Source: an uncultured Lachnospiraceae bacterium (lineage in GTDB: Bacteria; Bacillota; Clostridia; Lachnospirales; Lachnospiraceae). Taken from it: DNA of 64,000 nucleotides. The DNA lies in assembly GCA_902794825.1 (NCBI GenBank), contig CADBIU010000002.1, forward strand, positions 1 to 64,000. Reading direction: 5' to 3'. This document shows, one piece after another, positions 33,442-42,995 of the stretch. The notes beneath the pieces were generated by a model, which was not told the origin of the DNA, made no database searches, and saw only the letters and a program-made list of their open reading frames with translations. The first letter of the stretch is position 1; each line of letters begins with the position of its first letter. Both the position numbers and the translations under genes were made by a program.

Positions 33442-35847
33442 TCAGACGGTGATCTTCGCCTTATTTCTCTCTTCCGCTTCCTTCTGTCGCTGGAGTCTTC
33501 TCTCCTTCTTGGACATGTTGGAAGTGTTTTTCTTCTTCGGAGCCTGAGGGGTTCCGCCGCCGTTGCCGCCCTTGCTGCCGGTTGTATCGTTATCCTTAGC
33601 GGAAGCGAACTTGGTGCGCAGTATATGCCACAGGGGACCTGCGATGCATACAGAGGACCAGCAGCCGGCCACGATGCCTACCATCAGGGGCAGGGCGAAT
33701 TCCTTGACGGAAGCCACGCCGAAGATATAGAGCGACAGTACCATGAAGAATGTTGTCAGGGAAGTGAAAATACTTCTGGAAAGTGTCTGGCTGACACTCG
33801 TGTTGACTACTTCCTCAAGCGCTGTTCCGGCTTTTCTGACCGCCAGGTTCTCACGCACACGGTCGAATACGACGATGGTGGCGTTGATGGAGTAACCGAC
33901 GATGGTCAGCATACATGCGATGAATGTGCTGCCGACGCTGATCCTGATGATCGCGTAAGCTGCCAGCACTACCAGGCAGTCATGCGCAAGGCAGATGACT
34001 GAGGAAGCGCCGAAACGGGCATCCTTGAACCTGAACCAGATATAAGCCAGCATCAGGACAAGCGCCACGATAACAGCGTTGAAAGCAGCTGTCTTCATCT
34101 CAGAGCTGATCGTGGAACTGATCGTCTCGGAAGTGATGTTGTCCTTATTGACCTGGAACTGCTCCTGCAGAGCAACTGCCAGTGCTGTGCTCTTCTGTTC
34201 ATCGAGTTCCTTGGTCTTGAAGATCACTTCGCTGCTGCCCGCGACCTTCTGCACCTGAGGATTAGTGTCGCCGGTGGTCTCTGTGATGACCGGAATCACC
34301 TTCTCGTTGATCTCATCGAGGGTCATATCCTCGTTGAATGTCACATTAGTGGAAGTGCCGCCCACGAAATCAAGGCTGTAATTGAGAGCGCCCTTGCCGC
34401 CTCCCGCGTTCATAGCCATACCGGCCAGTCCCGCGATGACCACGATGCCGGAGATCGCGAATACGATCTTTCTCTTGCCGATAAAGTCGATGAGCTTGAC
34501 ATCTCTTCCTTTTCCATAGAGCTTTTCATCCGTTGCGCCCAGAGCGTAAACGATATTCATGAGAAGTCTTGTCACGAAGAGAGCCGTGAACATGGAGACG
34601 ACGATACCGATAGCCAGCGTGTATGCGAAGCCTTTGATCGTGCCGGATCCGAGGATCGCGAGAACCGCTGCTGCGATCAGAGTTGTGACGTTTCCGTCGA
34701 TGATCGCGGAGAGGGCCTTATCAAAGCCGCTCTTGATAGCCATCTTTACATTCTTGCCTTCGCGCAGTTCCTCGCGGATACGCGCGAAAATGATAACGTT
34801 CGCGTCGACTGCCATACCGATGGAAAGCAGGATACCTGCGATACCGGGCAGTGTCAGGGTTACATCAAACGCGTTGATGACGATCGCAACGATCAGAATA
34901 TAGATGCAGAGCGCGATACTGGCGCATAAACCGGGCAGCCAGTAGACCACGCACATAAGGATCGCGACCAGAGCAAAGCCCAGCATACCTGCTGTCTTAC
35001 TCGTTCTGATGGCGTCCTGTCCGAGCTGGGCGCCGACGATCTGGGAACGCAGTCTCTGCAGTTCGACCTTAAGTCCGCCGATACGGATGTTGGAAGCAAG
35101 GCTCTCCGCCTCTTCGATCGTGTTCTCGCCGGTGATGACAGCGCGGCCGTCTGTGATCGCCGCCTGAACTCTGGGAACGCTTATAAACTTGCCGTCGTAG
35201 TAGATACCTATGCTCTCGCCGGCCGCGTAAGCCTTGGTCGTCGCATCAGCGAACTTCTGCTTGCCTTCGTCCGTAAATGTAAGGGAAACTACGATTTCCT
35301 GGTTGTTCATGTTGTCGGACTGATAGCCGGCCTTGGCTTCCGCCACGTCCGTACCCTGAAGGACAGCGTCGCCGTCCGCGATGATCTGCGCGAGATCCTT
35401 GGTCAGGACATAGCCGTAATTGCCGTTCTCGTCAGTTCCGAGTTCATAGTTCTGGTTTCCGTTTTCATCTGTCTGTCTGATAAAATACAGAGAGCCGGGC
35501 TTACCCAGTTCTTCAAGGATCTTGTTGGTCTCTTCGACGCCGGAGATGCCGGGGATCTCGATATTGATCCTGTCGCTGCCCTCTGTGTAAACCTGCGCCT
35601 CTGTGCTGTACTGGTCAACACGCTGCTGAAGCTTGTAGACAGTGTCAGACATATCCTCTGCCGAGGGGTCTTCGTCGCCTACCGCCTCATAAGTGATGCT
35701 GGCGCCGCCCGCAAGGTCGAGTCCAAGCTTGATGTTGTGATAAGATCCTCTGTGCCCGCTGCCCAGACCTACCAGTGCGGTATACGCCATAAGTCCGGTG
35801 AACACCGCAACTAAGATCAGCGCGATGACTGCTCTCGATTTTTTCAT
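33442..35847 (-). CDS. secDF: Fused protein translocase subunit SecDF
   Basis: SecDF uses the proton gradient to help pull preproteins through SecYEG. SecD and SecF are fused in 801 residues, as in many Firmicutes. The SecD half has LGLDLAGGASITYEA, a P1-like periplasmic head, and the PGIAGILLSIGMAVDANVIIF helix; the SecF half starts near GKRKIVFAIS with the signature SLDFVGGTSTNV and ends with helices including YSINATIVVFDRVREN. About twelve membrane segments are visible. The C-terminal tail is basic and glycine-rich (GSKGGNGGG...). A promoter with TGCTATAAT lies near 35934-35943. Confidence 0.97.
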   Translation of the reverse strand: MKKSRAVIALILVAVFTGLMAYTALVGLGSGHRGSYHNIKLGLDLAGGASITYEAVGDEDPSAEDMSDTVYKLQQRVDQYSTEAQVYTEGSDRINIEIPGISGVEETNKILEELGKPGSLYFIRQTDENGNQNYELGTDENGNYGYVLTKDLAQIIADGDAVLQGTDVAEAKAGYQSDNMNNQEIVVSLTFTDEGKQKFADATTKAYAAGESIGIYYDGKFISVPRVQAAITDGRAVITGENTIEEAESLASNIRIGGLKVELQRLRSQIVGAQLGQDAIRTSKTAGMLGFALVAILMCVVYWLPGLCASIALCIYILIVAIVINAFDVTLTLPGIAGILLSIGMAVDANVIIFARIREELREGKNVKMAIKSGFDKALSAIIDGNVTTLIAAAVLAILGSGTIKGFAYTLAIGIVVSMFTALFVTRLLMNIVYALGATDEKLYGKGRDVKLIDFIGKRKIVFAISGIVVIAGLAGMAMNAGGGKGALNYSLDFVGGTSTNVTFNEDMTLDEINEKVIPVITETTGDTNPQVQKVAGSSEVIFKTKELDEQKSTALAVALQEQFQVNKDNITSETISSTISSEMKTAAFNAVIVALVLMLAYIWFRFKDARFGASSVICLAHDCLVVLAAYAIIRISVGSTFIACMLTIVGYSINATIVVFDRVRENLAVRKAGTALEEVVNTSVSQTLSRSIFTSLTTFFMVLSLYIFGVASVKEFALPLMVGIVAGCWSSVCIAGPLWHILRTKFASAKDNDTTGSKGGNGGGTPQAPKKKNTSNMSKKERRLQRQKEAEERNKAKITV

Positions 35848-35933
35848 GATGATTCTCCTTCTAACATTTCCTGGAAGAAGCTTTCCAAAAACAAATTATA
35901 AAAGTTTTCTTAAAAAAGCCTACAACCTTTGAA

Positions 35934-35943
35934 ATTATAGCAC
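35934..35943 (-). promoter_or_regulatory. Extended -10 promoter of secDF
   Basis: Read on minus: TGCTATAAT (-10 hexamer at 35939-35934), with TTTTAC 17 bases upstream as a weak -35. It precedes secDF by about 85 bases; a second TATAAT near 35893-35898 has a 19-base spacer to TTGTAG. Confidence 0.5.
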
Positions 35944-36025
35944 ACTTCAACGCAATGTAAAATGTTTTATTCGTTTTATCATCATGCTGTTTCTTCTGAT
36001 ACATCGAATTGAAATCCTTGACGGG

Positions 36026-36054
36026 CTGACAATCCGTTTTACGGATAGTATACT
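36026..36054 (+). promoter_or_regulatory. Promoter of the phosphopantetheinyl transferase gene, with a palindrome in its spacer
   Basis: CTGACA (36026-36031), a 17-base spacer and TATACT (36049-36054). The spacer is nearly filled by the palindrome ATCCGT-TTT-ACGGAT (36032-36046), a possible repressor site. Confidence 0.6.
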
Positions 36055-36115
36055 GAAACGGTAACCAGCCCTGATCCGCGATCCGGATTTATTTAAAAAG
36101 AGGGGAAAACGGCCC

Positions 36116-36847
36116 TTGAACCTGGATAAAAAGGCACAACTATATATTCTCATTGCGGATATGCGGGATCTGCCGAAGCAGGCCTCCTCTGAGGACGCAG
36201 TGTCTTCTATGCGGCCGGAGTCTGCTCTCGCGCGCAAACTCGTGGCAAGAGCACTGCACACCTTTCTCGGGCGCGCTCCTTCTTCCGAAGAACTGGCCGG
36301 GGAAGTGCGGACTGCCGGTGGAAAGCCCTGTTTCCCTGCCTTTCCGGACTTCCATTATAATATCTCTCACTCAGGATCCTTTGTGGTCTGCGCAGTCTGT
36401 GACCGGCCGGTCGGAATTGACCTGCAGAAGATCCCCGAGCAGGCAGAACGCGCCATGAAGATCGCAAAGCGTTTCTTTTCCGGACAGGAGCAGGAAACTC
36501 TGAACGTGCTGCGCGGCAATGATGAGCCAGAGGCGTTGTGCCGTCTGTTCTGCCGATACTGGACTGCCCGCGAGAGTTATATCAAGCTCACCGGGCGGGG
36601 TCTCTCGGAACCCTTCGGGAACTTCCGGCCTGATCTTGAAAAAGGTGAGATCCTTGTACTGAAACATCACTGTATAGACCCGTCGGCAATTCCCGGTTCT
36701 GAAGGCACCGGCATTCCGGAAGAAACAGATAATCAAGCGGACTCCTTCTATCTCGCCGAATATCAGGCCCCTGACGGTTACTGCCTGACTGTATGCAGCA
36801 CTGCTCCGCTGCCTGATGAACCGGCATATACCGGAAATCTGGACTAA
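36116..36847 (+). CDS. 4'-phosphopantetheinyl transferase, Sfp family
   Basis: Sfp-type enzymes move the phosphopantetheine arm of coenzyme A to a serine on carrier proteins. In 243 residues the family blocks appear in order: GKPCFPAFPDFHYNISHSGS, VGIDLQKI, FFSGQEQETL and WTARESYIKLTGRGL. The second block has DLQ where Sfp has D-x-E, so one magnesium ligand may differ. The start is TTG at 36116 with a GAGGGG SD ten bases away. No polyketide or peptide synthetase gene is near; it stands alone, flanked by terminators. Its carrier-protein target is unknown; it might serve fatty-acid ACP. Confidence 0.88.
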   Translation: MNLDKKAQLYILIADMRDLPKQASSEDAVSSMRPESALARKLVARALHTFLGRAPSSEELAGEVRTAGGKPCFPAFPDFHYNISHSGSFVVCAVCDRPVGIDLQKIPEQAERAMKIAKRFFSGQEQETLNVLRGNDEPEALCRLFCRYWTARESYIKLTGRGLSEPFGNFRPDLEKGEILVLKHHCIDPSAIPGSEGTGIPEETDNQADSFYLAEYQAPDGYCLTVCSTAPLPDEPAYTGNLD

Positions 36848-36851
36848 AATC

Positions 36852-36898
36852 AAATCTGCCGCCCGGCGCGATCATAGTTCGCGCCGGGCGGCAGATTT
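36852..36898. terminator. Strong bidirectional terminator after the phosphopantetheinyl transferase gene
   Basis: A perfect 20-base-pair stem (36852-36871 and 36879-36898, loop of seven), GC-rich inside with A runs on one side and T runs on the other, four bases past the plus-strand stop. It can also stop minus-strand transcripts that escape the aspS terminator. Confidence 0.92.
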
Positions 36899-36903
36899 TC
36901 ATT

Positions 36904-36936
36904 CAAAAGGAGACAGGGGGTTGTCCCCTGTCTCCT
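36904..36936 (-). terminator. Terminator of aspS
   Basis: A 12-base-pair stem (36908-36919 and 36925-36936, loop of five) followed on minus by TTTTGAAT, 14 bases past the aspS stop. It ends the hisS-aspS operon. Confidence 0.88.
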
Positions 36937-36949
36937 CAGCTTCCTGCTA

Positions 36950-38740
36950 TCATTCTTCTGTTTTGATGATCGAAATAGAGAGTTCCTCCAGCTGTTTGGG
37001 ATCCACAAGATTGGGAGCCTCGCTCATAAGGTCCACAGCGTCCTTATTCTTTGGGAAGGCCATGACGTCGCGGATGCTCTCCGCGCCTGTCATCAGCATA
37101 GCGAAGCGGTCAATGCCGTATGCAAGGCCTGCGTGAGGCGGTACGCCGTACTTGAAAGCTGTCAGGAGGAATCCGAACTTCTCCTGTGCTTCTTCGGGCC
37201 TTAGGCCGATGACCTCAAACATCTTCTCCTGGATATCGTTCTGGTGGATTCGGACACTGCCGCCGCCCAGCTCGACGCCGTTGAGAACGATATCATAAGC
37301 CTTTGCCCTGACTGCGCCCGGATCGGAATCGATCAGATGCCAGTCCTCATCCATGGGCATCGTGAAGGGATGGTGCATCGCGACAAATCTCTCTTCCTCG
37401 TCGCTCCACTCAAGCAGCGGGAATTCCACGACCCACAGGAAATTGAACTTATTATGGTCAATAAGGCCCAGTTCCTCGCCGAGTTTGAGTCTGAGGGCGC
37501 CCAGCACGTTCCATACGATCTTGTTCTGGTCCGCCGCGATGAGCAGAAGGTCGCCCTTCTCTCCGCCCATTCTCTCGACGATCGCCTTGATCTCATCCTC
37601 TGTCATGAACTTGGCAAAAGAGCACTTGACGCTGCCGTCTTCCTTGAGCTGAATGTAAGGAAGGCCCTTGGCGCCGTAACCCTTGGCGAAAGTGACCAGA
37701 GCATCGATCTTCTTTCTGGCCATGCCGCCCTGCCCCTTGACATTGATGCCGCGCACGGAGCCGCTCTTCATAGCAGCTGCGTCTGTAAATACGGCAAAGC
37801 CGCAGTCCTTTACAATATCCGTGATATCGGTCAGCTTCATATCGAAGCGGGTATCGGGCTTGTCCGAGCCGTAGTCGTTCATGGCGTCGATCCACTTCAT
37901 TCTGGGAAGGGGAAGCTCGACGTCGATGCCGAATGTCTTCTTAGCTACATACTGGATCAGTCTCTCATTGACATCAATGACGTCGTCTACGTCGACAAAG
38001 GACAGCTCCATATCGGCCTGTGTGAATTCAGGCTGTCTGTCAGCGCGCAGGTCCTCGTCGCGGAAGCACTTGGCAATCTGGAAATATCTGTCAAAGCCCG
38101 AGCACATCAGCAGCTGCTTGAACAGCTGGGGCGACTGGGGCAAAGCATAGAAATTGCCGGGGTGCACACGGCTGGGTACCAGATAGTCTCTGGCGCCTTC
38201 GGGCGTGGACTTGCAAAGGATGGGGGTCTCGATCTCGAGGAAGCCCTCTCCGGCCATGAATTCTCTCATATTCTGGATCATCCGGCTTCTGAGGATCAGT
38301 CTTCTTTGCATGTCGGGACGGCGAAGGTCCAGGCTTCTGTATTTAAGACGAAGATCTTCCTTGGTATTGCTGTTCTCCACGATGTGGAAAGGCGGAGTCT
38401 CGGATTCGGAGAGGATCCTGGTCTCTTTAACTCTGATCTCGATAGCACCGGTCGCAAGGTTGGGATTGACTGCCTCCCTCTTGCAGACAGTTCCGGTAGC
38501 CGCTACCACGAATTCCGCTCTCATCTTCTCCGCTTTGGCAAAATTCTCCGCGCCGCACTCTGTCTCCTCGTAGATCAGCTGCAGAATGCCGCTTCTGTCG
38601 CGCAGGTCCACAAAGACCAGTCCGCCCTTATTTCTCTGTTTGGCCACCCATCCCATAACGGTGACGGTCTGCCCAACGTTCGCTTCGCTTAGTTCCGCAC
38701 ATCTGCATGTGCGCTTTAATCCCAACATTGATTCAGCCAT
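36950..38740 (-). CDS. aspS: Aspartyl-tRNA synthetase
   Basis: AspS charges tRNA-Asp. It is a class II synthetase of the bacterial long type, with an N-terminal OB fold (GWVAKQRNKGGLVFVDLRDRSG), motif 2 (FRDEDLRADRQPEFTQADMELSF), the bacterial GAD insertion, and motif 3 (GLAYGIDRFAMLMTGAESIRDVMAFPKN). With ATG 38740 the protein has 596 residues; the AGGAGG SD is 13 bases upstream, rather long, so ATG 38728 is an alternative. It follows hisS by 68 bases without a terminator, a common Firmicute pair. Discriminating versus non-discriminating type was not assessed. Confidence 0.97.
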   Translation of the reverse strand: MAESMLGLKRTCRCAELSEANVGQTVTVMGWVAKQRNKGGLVFVDLRDRSGILQLIYEETECGAENFAKAEKMRAEFVVAATGTVCKREAVNPNLATGAIEIRVKETRILSESETPPFHIVENSNTKEDLRLKYRSLDLRRPDMQRRLILRSRMIQNMREFMAGEGFLEIETPILCKSTPEGARDYLVPSRVHPGNFYALPQSPQLFKQLLMCSGFDRYFQIAKCFRDEDLRADRQPEFTQADMELSFVDVDDVIDVNERLIQYVAKKTFGIDVELPLPRMKWIDAMNDYGSDKPDTRFDMKLTDITDIVKDCGFAVFTDAAAMKSGSVRGINVKGQGGMARKKIDALVTFAKGYGAKGLPYIQLKEDGSVKCSFAKFMTEDEIKAIVERMGGEKGDLLLIAADQNKIVWNVLGALRLKLGEELGLIDHNKFNFLWVVEFPLLEWSDEEERFVAMHHPFTMPMDEDWHLIDSDPGAVRAKAYDIVLNGVELGGGSVRIHQNDIQEKMFEVIGLRPEEAQEKFGFLLTAFKYGVPPHAGLAYGIDRFAMLMTGAESIRDVMAFPKNKDAVDLMSEAPNLVDPKQLEELSISIIKTEE

Positions 38741-38808
38741 GATTATCTGTATTCCTCCTGTCACAGGGACCGCGCTGTTTTGACCTGATCCCTGCGTATT
38801 TTTGTCTC

Positions 38809-40071
38809 TTATTTACTGATCGGATTGCGATAGAACTCCTCGAACTGCTCGAAGCCTCTCTCCGCCATCTGCTGTTTCTGGAACTTCTTGTTCTTGGCCA
38901 TGCGGGCGATCAGCACCTGTGTGCCTTCCGCGCGCTCCTTCTGGGCCTGGCGGATCACTTCGCACAGGCGGTCAGCGGGCATATTCTTCTCGATGAGGTA
39001 CGCTTTCTTGACCGGACGGCCGGGAATCTGGAATCCCTGCTCCATAAGAATAAGGATGATCCTCTCGAAACCGATGGAGAATCCGCATGCGGGGACATCC
39101 TTGCCGGTGAACTTGCCGACCATTCCGTCATAACGTCCGCCGCCTCCGCAGCTGATGCCGAGTTCAGGCATTGCGATCTCAAAGATCGTTCCTGTATAGT
39201 AGGACATGCCGCGCACGATCGTGGGATCGAACACGATCTTAAAATCCGCTGTCTTTGTGCCGTCGACGCTCTCCATGACCTCGCGCAACTGCGGGATCAC
39301 GTCGGGCTCAATGAAGCCCTCGAGCTTCTCCTCGAGGTAAGCCAGCTGGTCCTGCGCACTCTGAAGTCCCTCAAACAGGCTGACATAGCGGTCTCTCATC
39401 TCCTCGGTGAAGCCCTCCCCGATGAGTTCCTCCGCCGCGCCGTCGAGGCCGATCTTGTCCATTTTGTCCAGAATAATGAAGACGTCTGTATATCTGTCCT
39501 CCGGGAATCCGCTGTAAGCGGCCATCGCTTTGAGGATCCGTCTCTCATTGATGCGGATCTGGAAGTTCTTAAATCCAAGATTTCCCAAAGTTGTAGTCGT
39601 CGCAAGGATCAGTTCGATCTCAGCGAGATTGCTGGGTTCGCCGATAATGTCGATATCGCACTGCATGAACTGGCGGTATCTTCCCTTCTGGGGGCGGTCC
39701 GCTCTCCAGACATTGCCCATCTGCAGAGCCTTGAAAGGCATCGGCAGCTCATTCTGGTGATTGGAGAAATACCTGACCAGCGGGACAGTGAGGTCATAGC
39801 GAAGGCCTCCGTCCACGAGATCCGCCTCGCTCTGCGCGCTCTCCAGCTTAAGTTTTTCGCCTCTCTTGAGGATCTTAAAGATCAGTTTTTCATTGTCGCC
39901 GCCCTGTTTGCTCGTAAGATTCGCGATATTCTCCACACAGGGCGTCTCGATGGACTGGAATCCAAACTCCGCATATGTCTTCTTGATGACGGAAATGCAG
40001 TAGTCGCGGATCTCCATCTCCGCGGGGAGAATGTCCTTCATGCCTGTGACCGGTTTCTTGATCAGTGCCAT
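38809..40071 (-). CDS. hisS: Histidyl-tRNA synthetase
   Basis: HisS charges tRNA-His. The 420 residues contain GMKDILP at the N-terminus, class II motif 2 (GNVWRADRPQKGRYRQFMQCDID), the histidine-binding signatures FDPTIVRGMSYYTG and GGGGRYDGM, and motif 3 (GFSIGFERIILIL). It heads the hisS-aspS operon with a good promoter 70-100 bases upstream. No T-box leader fits in the 141-base gap to dprA. Confidence 0.97.
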   Translation of the reverse strand: MALIKKPVTGMKDILPAEMEIRDYCISVIKKTYAEFGFQSIETPCVENIANLTSKQGGDNEKLIFKILKRGEKLKLESAQSEADLVDGGLRYDLTVPLVRYFSNHQNELPMPFKALQMGNVWRADRPQKGRYRQFMQCDIDIIGEPSNLAEIELILATTTTLGNLGFKNFQIRINERRILKAMAAYSGFPEDRYTDVFIILDKMDKIGLDGAAEELIGEGFTEEMRDRYVSLFEGLQSAQDQLAYLEEKLEGFIEPDVIPQLREVMESVDGTKTADFKIVFDPTIVRGMSYYTGTIFEIAMPELGISCGGGGRYDGMVGKFTGKDVPACGFSIGFERIILILMEQGFQIPGRPVKKAYLIEKNMPADRLCEVIRQAQKERAEGTQVLIARMAKNKKFQKQQMAERGFEQFEEFYRNPISK

Positions 40072-40139
40072 ACCTGGTTCCTTTCTCAGTATTTATTAAG
40101 ACTTTTGTCTTTCATCACTCAATAATTTAACAATAAATG

Positions 40140-40168
40140 ATTGTACAATTTTTTGACACTGAAATCAA
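40140..40168 (-). promoter_or_regulatory. Sigma-A promoter of hisS-aspS
   Basis: Read on minus: TTGATT (40168-40163), a 17-base spacer, TACAAT (40145-40140), leaving a leader of about 60 bases, too short for a T-box element. Confidence 0.7.
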
Positions 40169-40212
40169 TGTTTGGTCCAAACTTATAAATGGAAACCGGC
40201 GTTTGACCAGGT

Positions 40213-41370
40213 TTATCCGACTCCTTTATAGTGTCCCGAGCCGACCTCGGCGGCCAGCCCCCTCATCTGCAGGTCCAGCATGCAGGATGTAAACTCTTCC
40301 ACGCCGATATGTCTGCCGAGTATGCTCTCCATCCGGCCGATCAGAAAATCCGGCTCCATGATCTCTTTATACCCCAGAACGTCAAAGAGGACCTTCTCCA
40401 TTCCCGGCAGATCCTCTCTTCTAAGATTTCTTTCCTTTCTTTTCTGCTCGAACAAGTCCGTCCCGCTTTCATTTACGCCGTAGAAATGCTCGATCACCGT
40501 TTCCGGCGTACATGCGATGCCGGCCCCCTGGGAGATCAGGAAATTGCAGCCGTCGCTGAGCGCGTCGCTCACCCTCCCCGGCAGAGCGAAAATATCTCTC
40601 CCCTGTTCCAACGCAGAATCCACCGTGATCACAGTGCCCGATCTTCTTCTGGCCTCGATCACCAGCACCAGGTCCGCAAGACCGCTGATCAGCCTGTTGC
40701 GCTTGGGAAACAGCTTCGTCTGCGGCTTCGTCCCCGGCAGGTATTCAGAGATCAGTCCTCCCCTTTCTTTCAAAATATCGTATAACTCCGCGTTCTCCTC
40801 CGGATAGACCACGTCTACGCCGCATCCAAGGACCGCATAGGAACGTCCGCCGGCACCGGCCGCCGCTCTTCCCGCAATGCCGTCGACGCCCCTGGCCATC
40901 CCGCTCACCACTGAGATCCCGTTCAGCGCCAGCTTTTCCGCAAAGGCCCTTGCCTGCTCCCTTCCGTAGGACGAGCAGTTCCTTGCGCCGACTATAGCAA
41001 CCGAGGGCACATCATCCGGCGGGAGATCTCTGATATAATATAAACCGTAAGGGCAGTCCGGAATACCCCTAAGTCTCTGAGGAAAACAGTCGTCCTCCAT
41101 GCTGACGAATCCTATTCCCCTTTGTCTTAGATTCTCCGCTTCTTCGATCGGATCCCGCTCCTGAGAAAAGCATATGCTGAGCGCTTTCCCGGTGGCGTCG
41201 CTTCTTCTCTTGAGTTTGTCCACAAGGCACATGCTGATTTCATCCTCTGACATATGGTAGACCTCTTCCGCGCAGCTCGCGGTCTCCAAAAGAGTCTTTA
41301 TCGTCTGATTCCCCACTCCTCTTATACTTGACAGCCACAAAGCATAAGGGTTGATCGCTCTCTCTTTCAT
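40213..41370 (-). CDS. dprA: DNA-processing protein DprA/Smf
   Basis: DprA binds incoming single-stranded DNA and loads RecA during natural transformation; it is also widespread in bacteria not known to be competent. The 385 residues have an N-terminal helical domain, the Rossmann-like core (SVAIVGARNCSSYGREQA, SGMARGVDG, PKRNRLISGLADLVLVIEA, GSGTV-like RRSGTVITVDSALEQGR, FALPG) and a C-terminal winged-helix-like part (about 320-385). Its ATG overlaps the comM stop (TAATG), so the two competence-linked genes are coupled. Confidence 0.96.
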   Translation of the reverse strand: MKERAINPYALWLSSIRGVGNQTIKTLLETASCAEEVYHMSEDEISMCLVDKLKRRSDATGKALSICFSQERDPIEEAENLRQRGIGFVSMEDDCFPQRLRGIPDCPYGLYYIRDLPPDDVPSVAIVGARNCSSYGREQARAFAEKLALNGISVVSGMARGVDGIAGRAAAGAGGRSYAVLGCGVDVVYPEENAELYDILKERGGLISEYLPGTKPQTKLFPKRNRLISGLADLVLVIEARRRSGTVITVDSALEQGRDIFALPGRVSDALSDGCNFLISQGAGIACTPETVIEHFYGVNESGTDLFEQKRKERNLRREDLPGMEKVLFDVLGYKEIMEPDFLIGRMESILGRHIGVEEFTSCMLDLQMRGLAAEVGSGHYKGVG

Positions 41371-42995
41371 TACAGTCCCTCCTTCGGATTGTTTCTTCTG
41401 TTCGCCGGTACGATCTTCTTGTCGCTGCTGAATTCTCTTCCCGAAGTTTTCTCTTCCTCGTTATACTCCGGCAGCCTGAACCCGACAGCCATCATCAGGT
41501 CTCTCTCCAGGATCATTTCTCTTCCGTTCAGATCAGCTATAGTCCTCGCCATCTTCAGGCATTTGTGGTAGGAGCGCACGCTCATTCCCAACTGGTCATA
41601 GACGATCCGCATTTTTTCGGTAAGCAGTGAATTCAGCGGGCAGAAATGTTCCACCGCATCCGGCGTCATATCCGAATTGTAGTGGAAAGGAGTACCTCTG
41701 AAGCGGCGTTTCTGTCTCTCGATCGCCTCCATGACCCGGATCCGGACCGTTTCACTACTCTCAGAATGGCCGCTTCCCTGCAGTTCATTTGAGCCGACTC
41801 TCCCGACATGTACCCTGAAATCGATCCGGTCAATAAAAGGGCCGCTGATCCTCTTCTGGTACTTCAGCACTTCCTTAGGAGTGCAGGTACAGCGGTTCAT
41901 ATCCGGATAATACCCGCAGGGACAGGGATTTGCCGCTGCCACAAGAAGCGGCCTCGCCGGGTAACGGTAGGCTCCGGTAAGCCTTCTGATTATGATTTCC
42001 TGATTCTCCAGGGGCTCCCGCAGAGAATTGAGTTCGTTTGCTTTGTATTCAGAGATCTCGTCCAGAAACAGGACTCCGAGATGTGCCAGTGTGATAAGTC
42101 CGGGGGCAGGAATATTTCCTCCTCCGATCAGAACTGCTCTTGTCACCGAGTGATGGGGCGACAGAAACGGCCGTTCCGTAATCAGTGCTGTGTCTTCCGG
42201 CAGAAGGCCGGCCACACTGTATATTTTAGTGATCTCCAGCGCCTCTTCCTTAGAGAGCGGCGGCATGATGCCCGGCAGACACCTCGCGAGCATACTCTTT
42301 CCTGCACCCGGCGGCCCGCTCATCAAAACATTGTGAAACCCCGCTGCCGCGATCTCCAGCACTTTTTTGGCCTGAATCTGACCATGTACCTGGGAGAGAT
42401 CAGGATATCCCTTATCTGAAGTCTGCCCCAGCAGCTGTTCCGCATCAACTTCGGCGGGCGGAAGAAACCGGTCCCTCTCCTCAAGAGTTTTCTTAAGGTA
42501 ATTGACCAGTTCGGCAAGAGTGCGGACTCCCACAACGCGAATTCCATGGACCAGCGCGCCTTCCTTGAGATTTCCATTCGGAACGATGCAGGTACTGATT
42601 CCGTTTTCCTTAGCTTCCATTACAATAGAAAGAATTCCGTTCACCGGCCTGATCTCGCCGTTGAGCCCAAGCTCTCCCGCCACAAGCACGTTGTCGACTG
42701 CTCCGTTCGGGATAAACCCAAGACAGACCAGCAGTCCGACGCTCACAGGCAGGTCGACCACCATTCCTCTCTTTGGAATGCCTGCAGGCGACAGATTGAC
42801 TGTGATCCTCTGCGGAGGCATATGAATTCCCAGATTCTTGAGCGCGACGCGCACACGCTCGCCGGCCTCCCTCATCTCGCCGCTCATAAAACCTACCATG
42901 TTAAACGATGGCAGTCCGTTTGAAATATCGGTCTCAACCCTCATTAGATAGCTGTCGATCCCGTGGACTGCGCCTGTAATGATACTGCTGTACAT
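41370..42995 (-). CDS. comM: YifB-family Mg-chelatase-like AAA+ ATPase (ComM)
   Basis: ComM is a hexameric helicase that promotes branch migration during transformation recombination. From ATG 42995 (MYSSIITGAVHGIDSYLMRV, with AGGAGG SD) the protein has 541 residues; the frame is open 40 codons more but without support. An N-terminal Lon-protease-like fold (LPSFNMVGF, SPAGIPKRG, GELGLNGEIRPV) precedes the AAA+ core with Walker A GPPGAGKS, Walker B VLFLDEIS and the NPCPCGYYPD zinc-like loop. It is translationally coupled to dprA. Confidence 0.96.
   Translation of the reverse strand: MYSSIITGAVHGIDSYLMRVETDISNGLPSFNMVGFMSGEMREAGERVRVALKNLGIHMPPQRITVNLSPAGIPKRGMVVDLPVSVGLLVCLGFIPNGAVDNVLVAGELGLNGEIRPVNGILSIVMEAKENGISTCIVPNGNLKEGALVHGIRVVGVRTLAELVNYLKKTLEERDRFLPPAEVDAEQLLGQTSDKGYPDLSQVHGQIQAKKVLEIAAAGFHNVLMSGPPGAGKSMLARCLPGIMPPLSKEEALEITKIYSVAGLLPEDTALITERPFLSPHHSVTRAVLIGGGNIPAPGLITLAHLGVLFLDEISEYKANELNSLREPLENQEIIIRRLTGAYRYPARPLLVAAANPCPCGYYPDMNRCTCTPKEVLKYQKRISGPFIDRIDFRVHVGRVGSNELQGSGHSESSETVRIRVMEAIERQKRRFRGTPFHYNSDMTPDAVEHFCPLNSLLTEKMRIVYDQLGMSVRSYHKCLKMARTIADLNGREMILERDLMMAVGFRLPEYNEEEKTSGREFSSDKKIVPANRRNNPKEGL

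Noticed and set aside
40072..40212. T-box leader before hisS-aspS
   Set aside because: Only 141 bases are available, the promoter uses part of them, and no specifier stem or AGGGTGGNACCGCG-type box is present.
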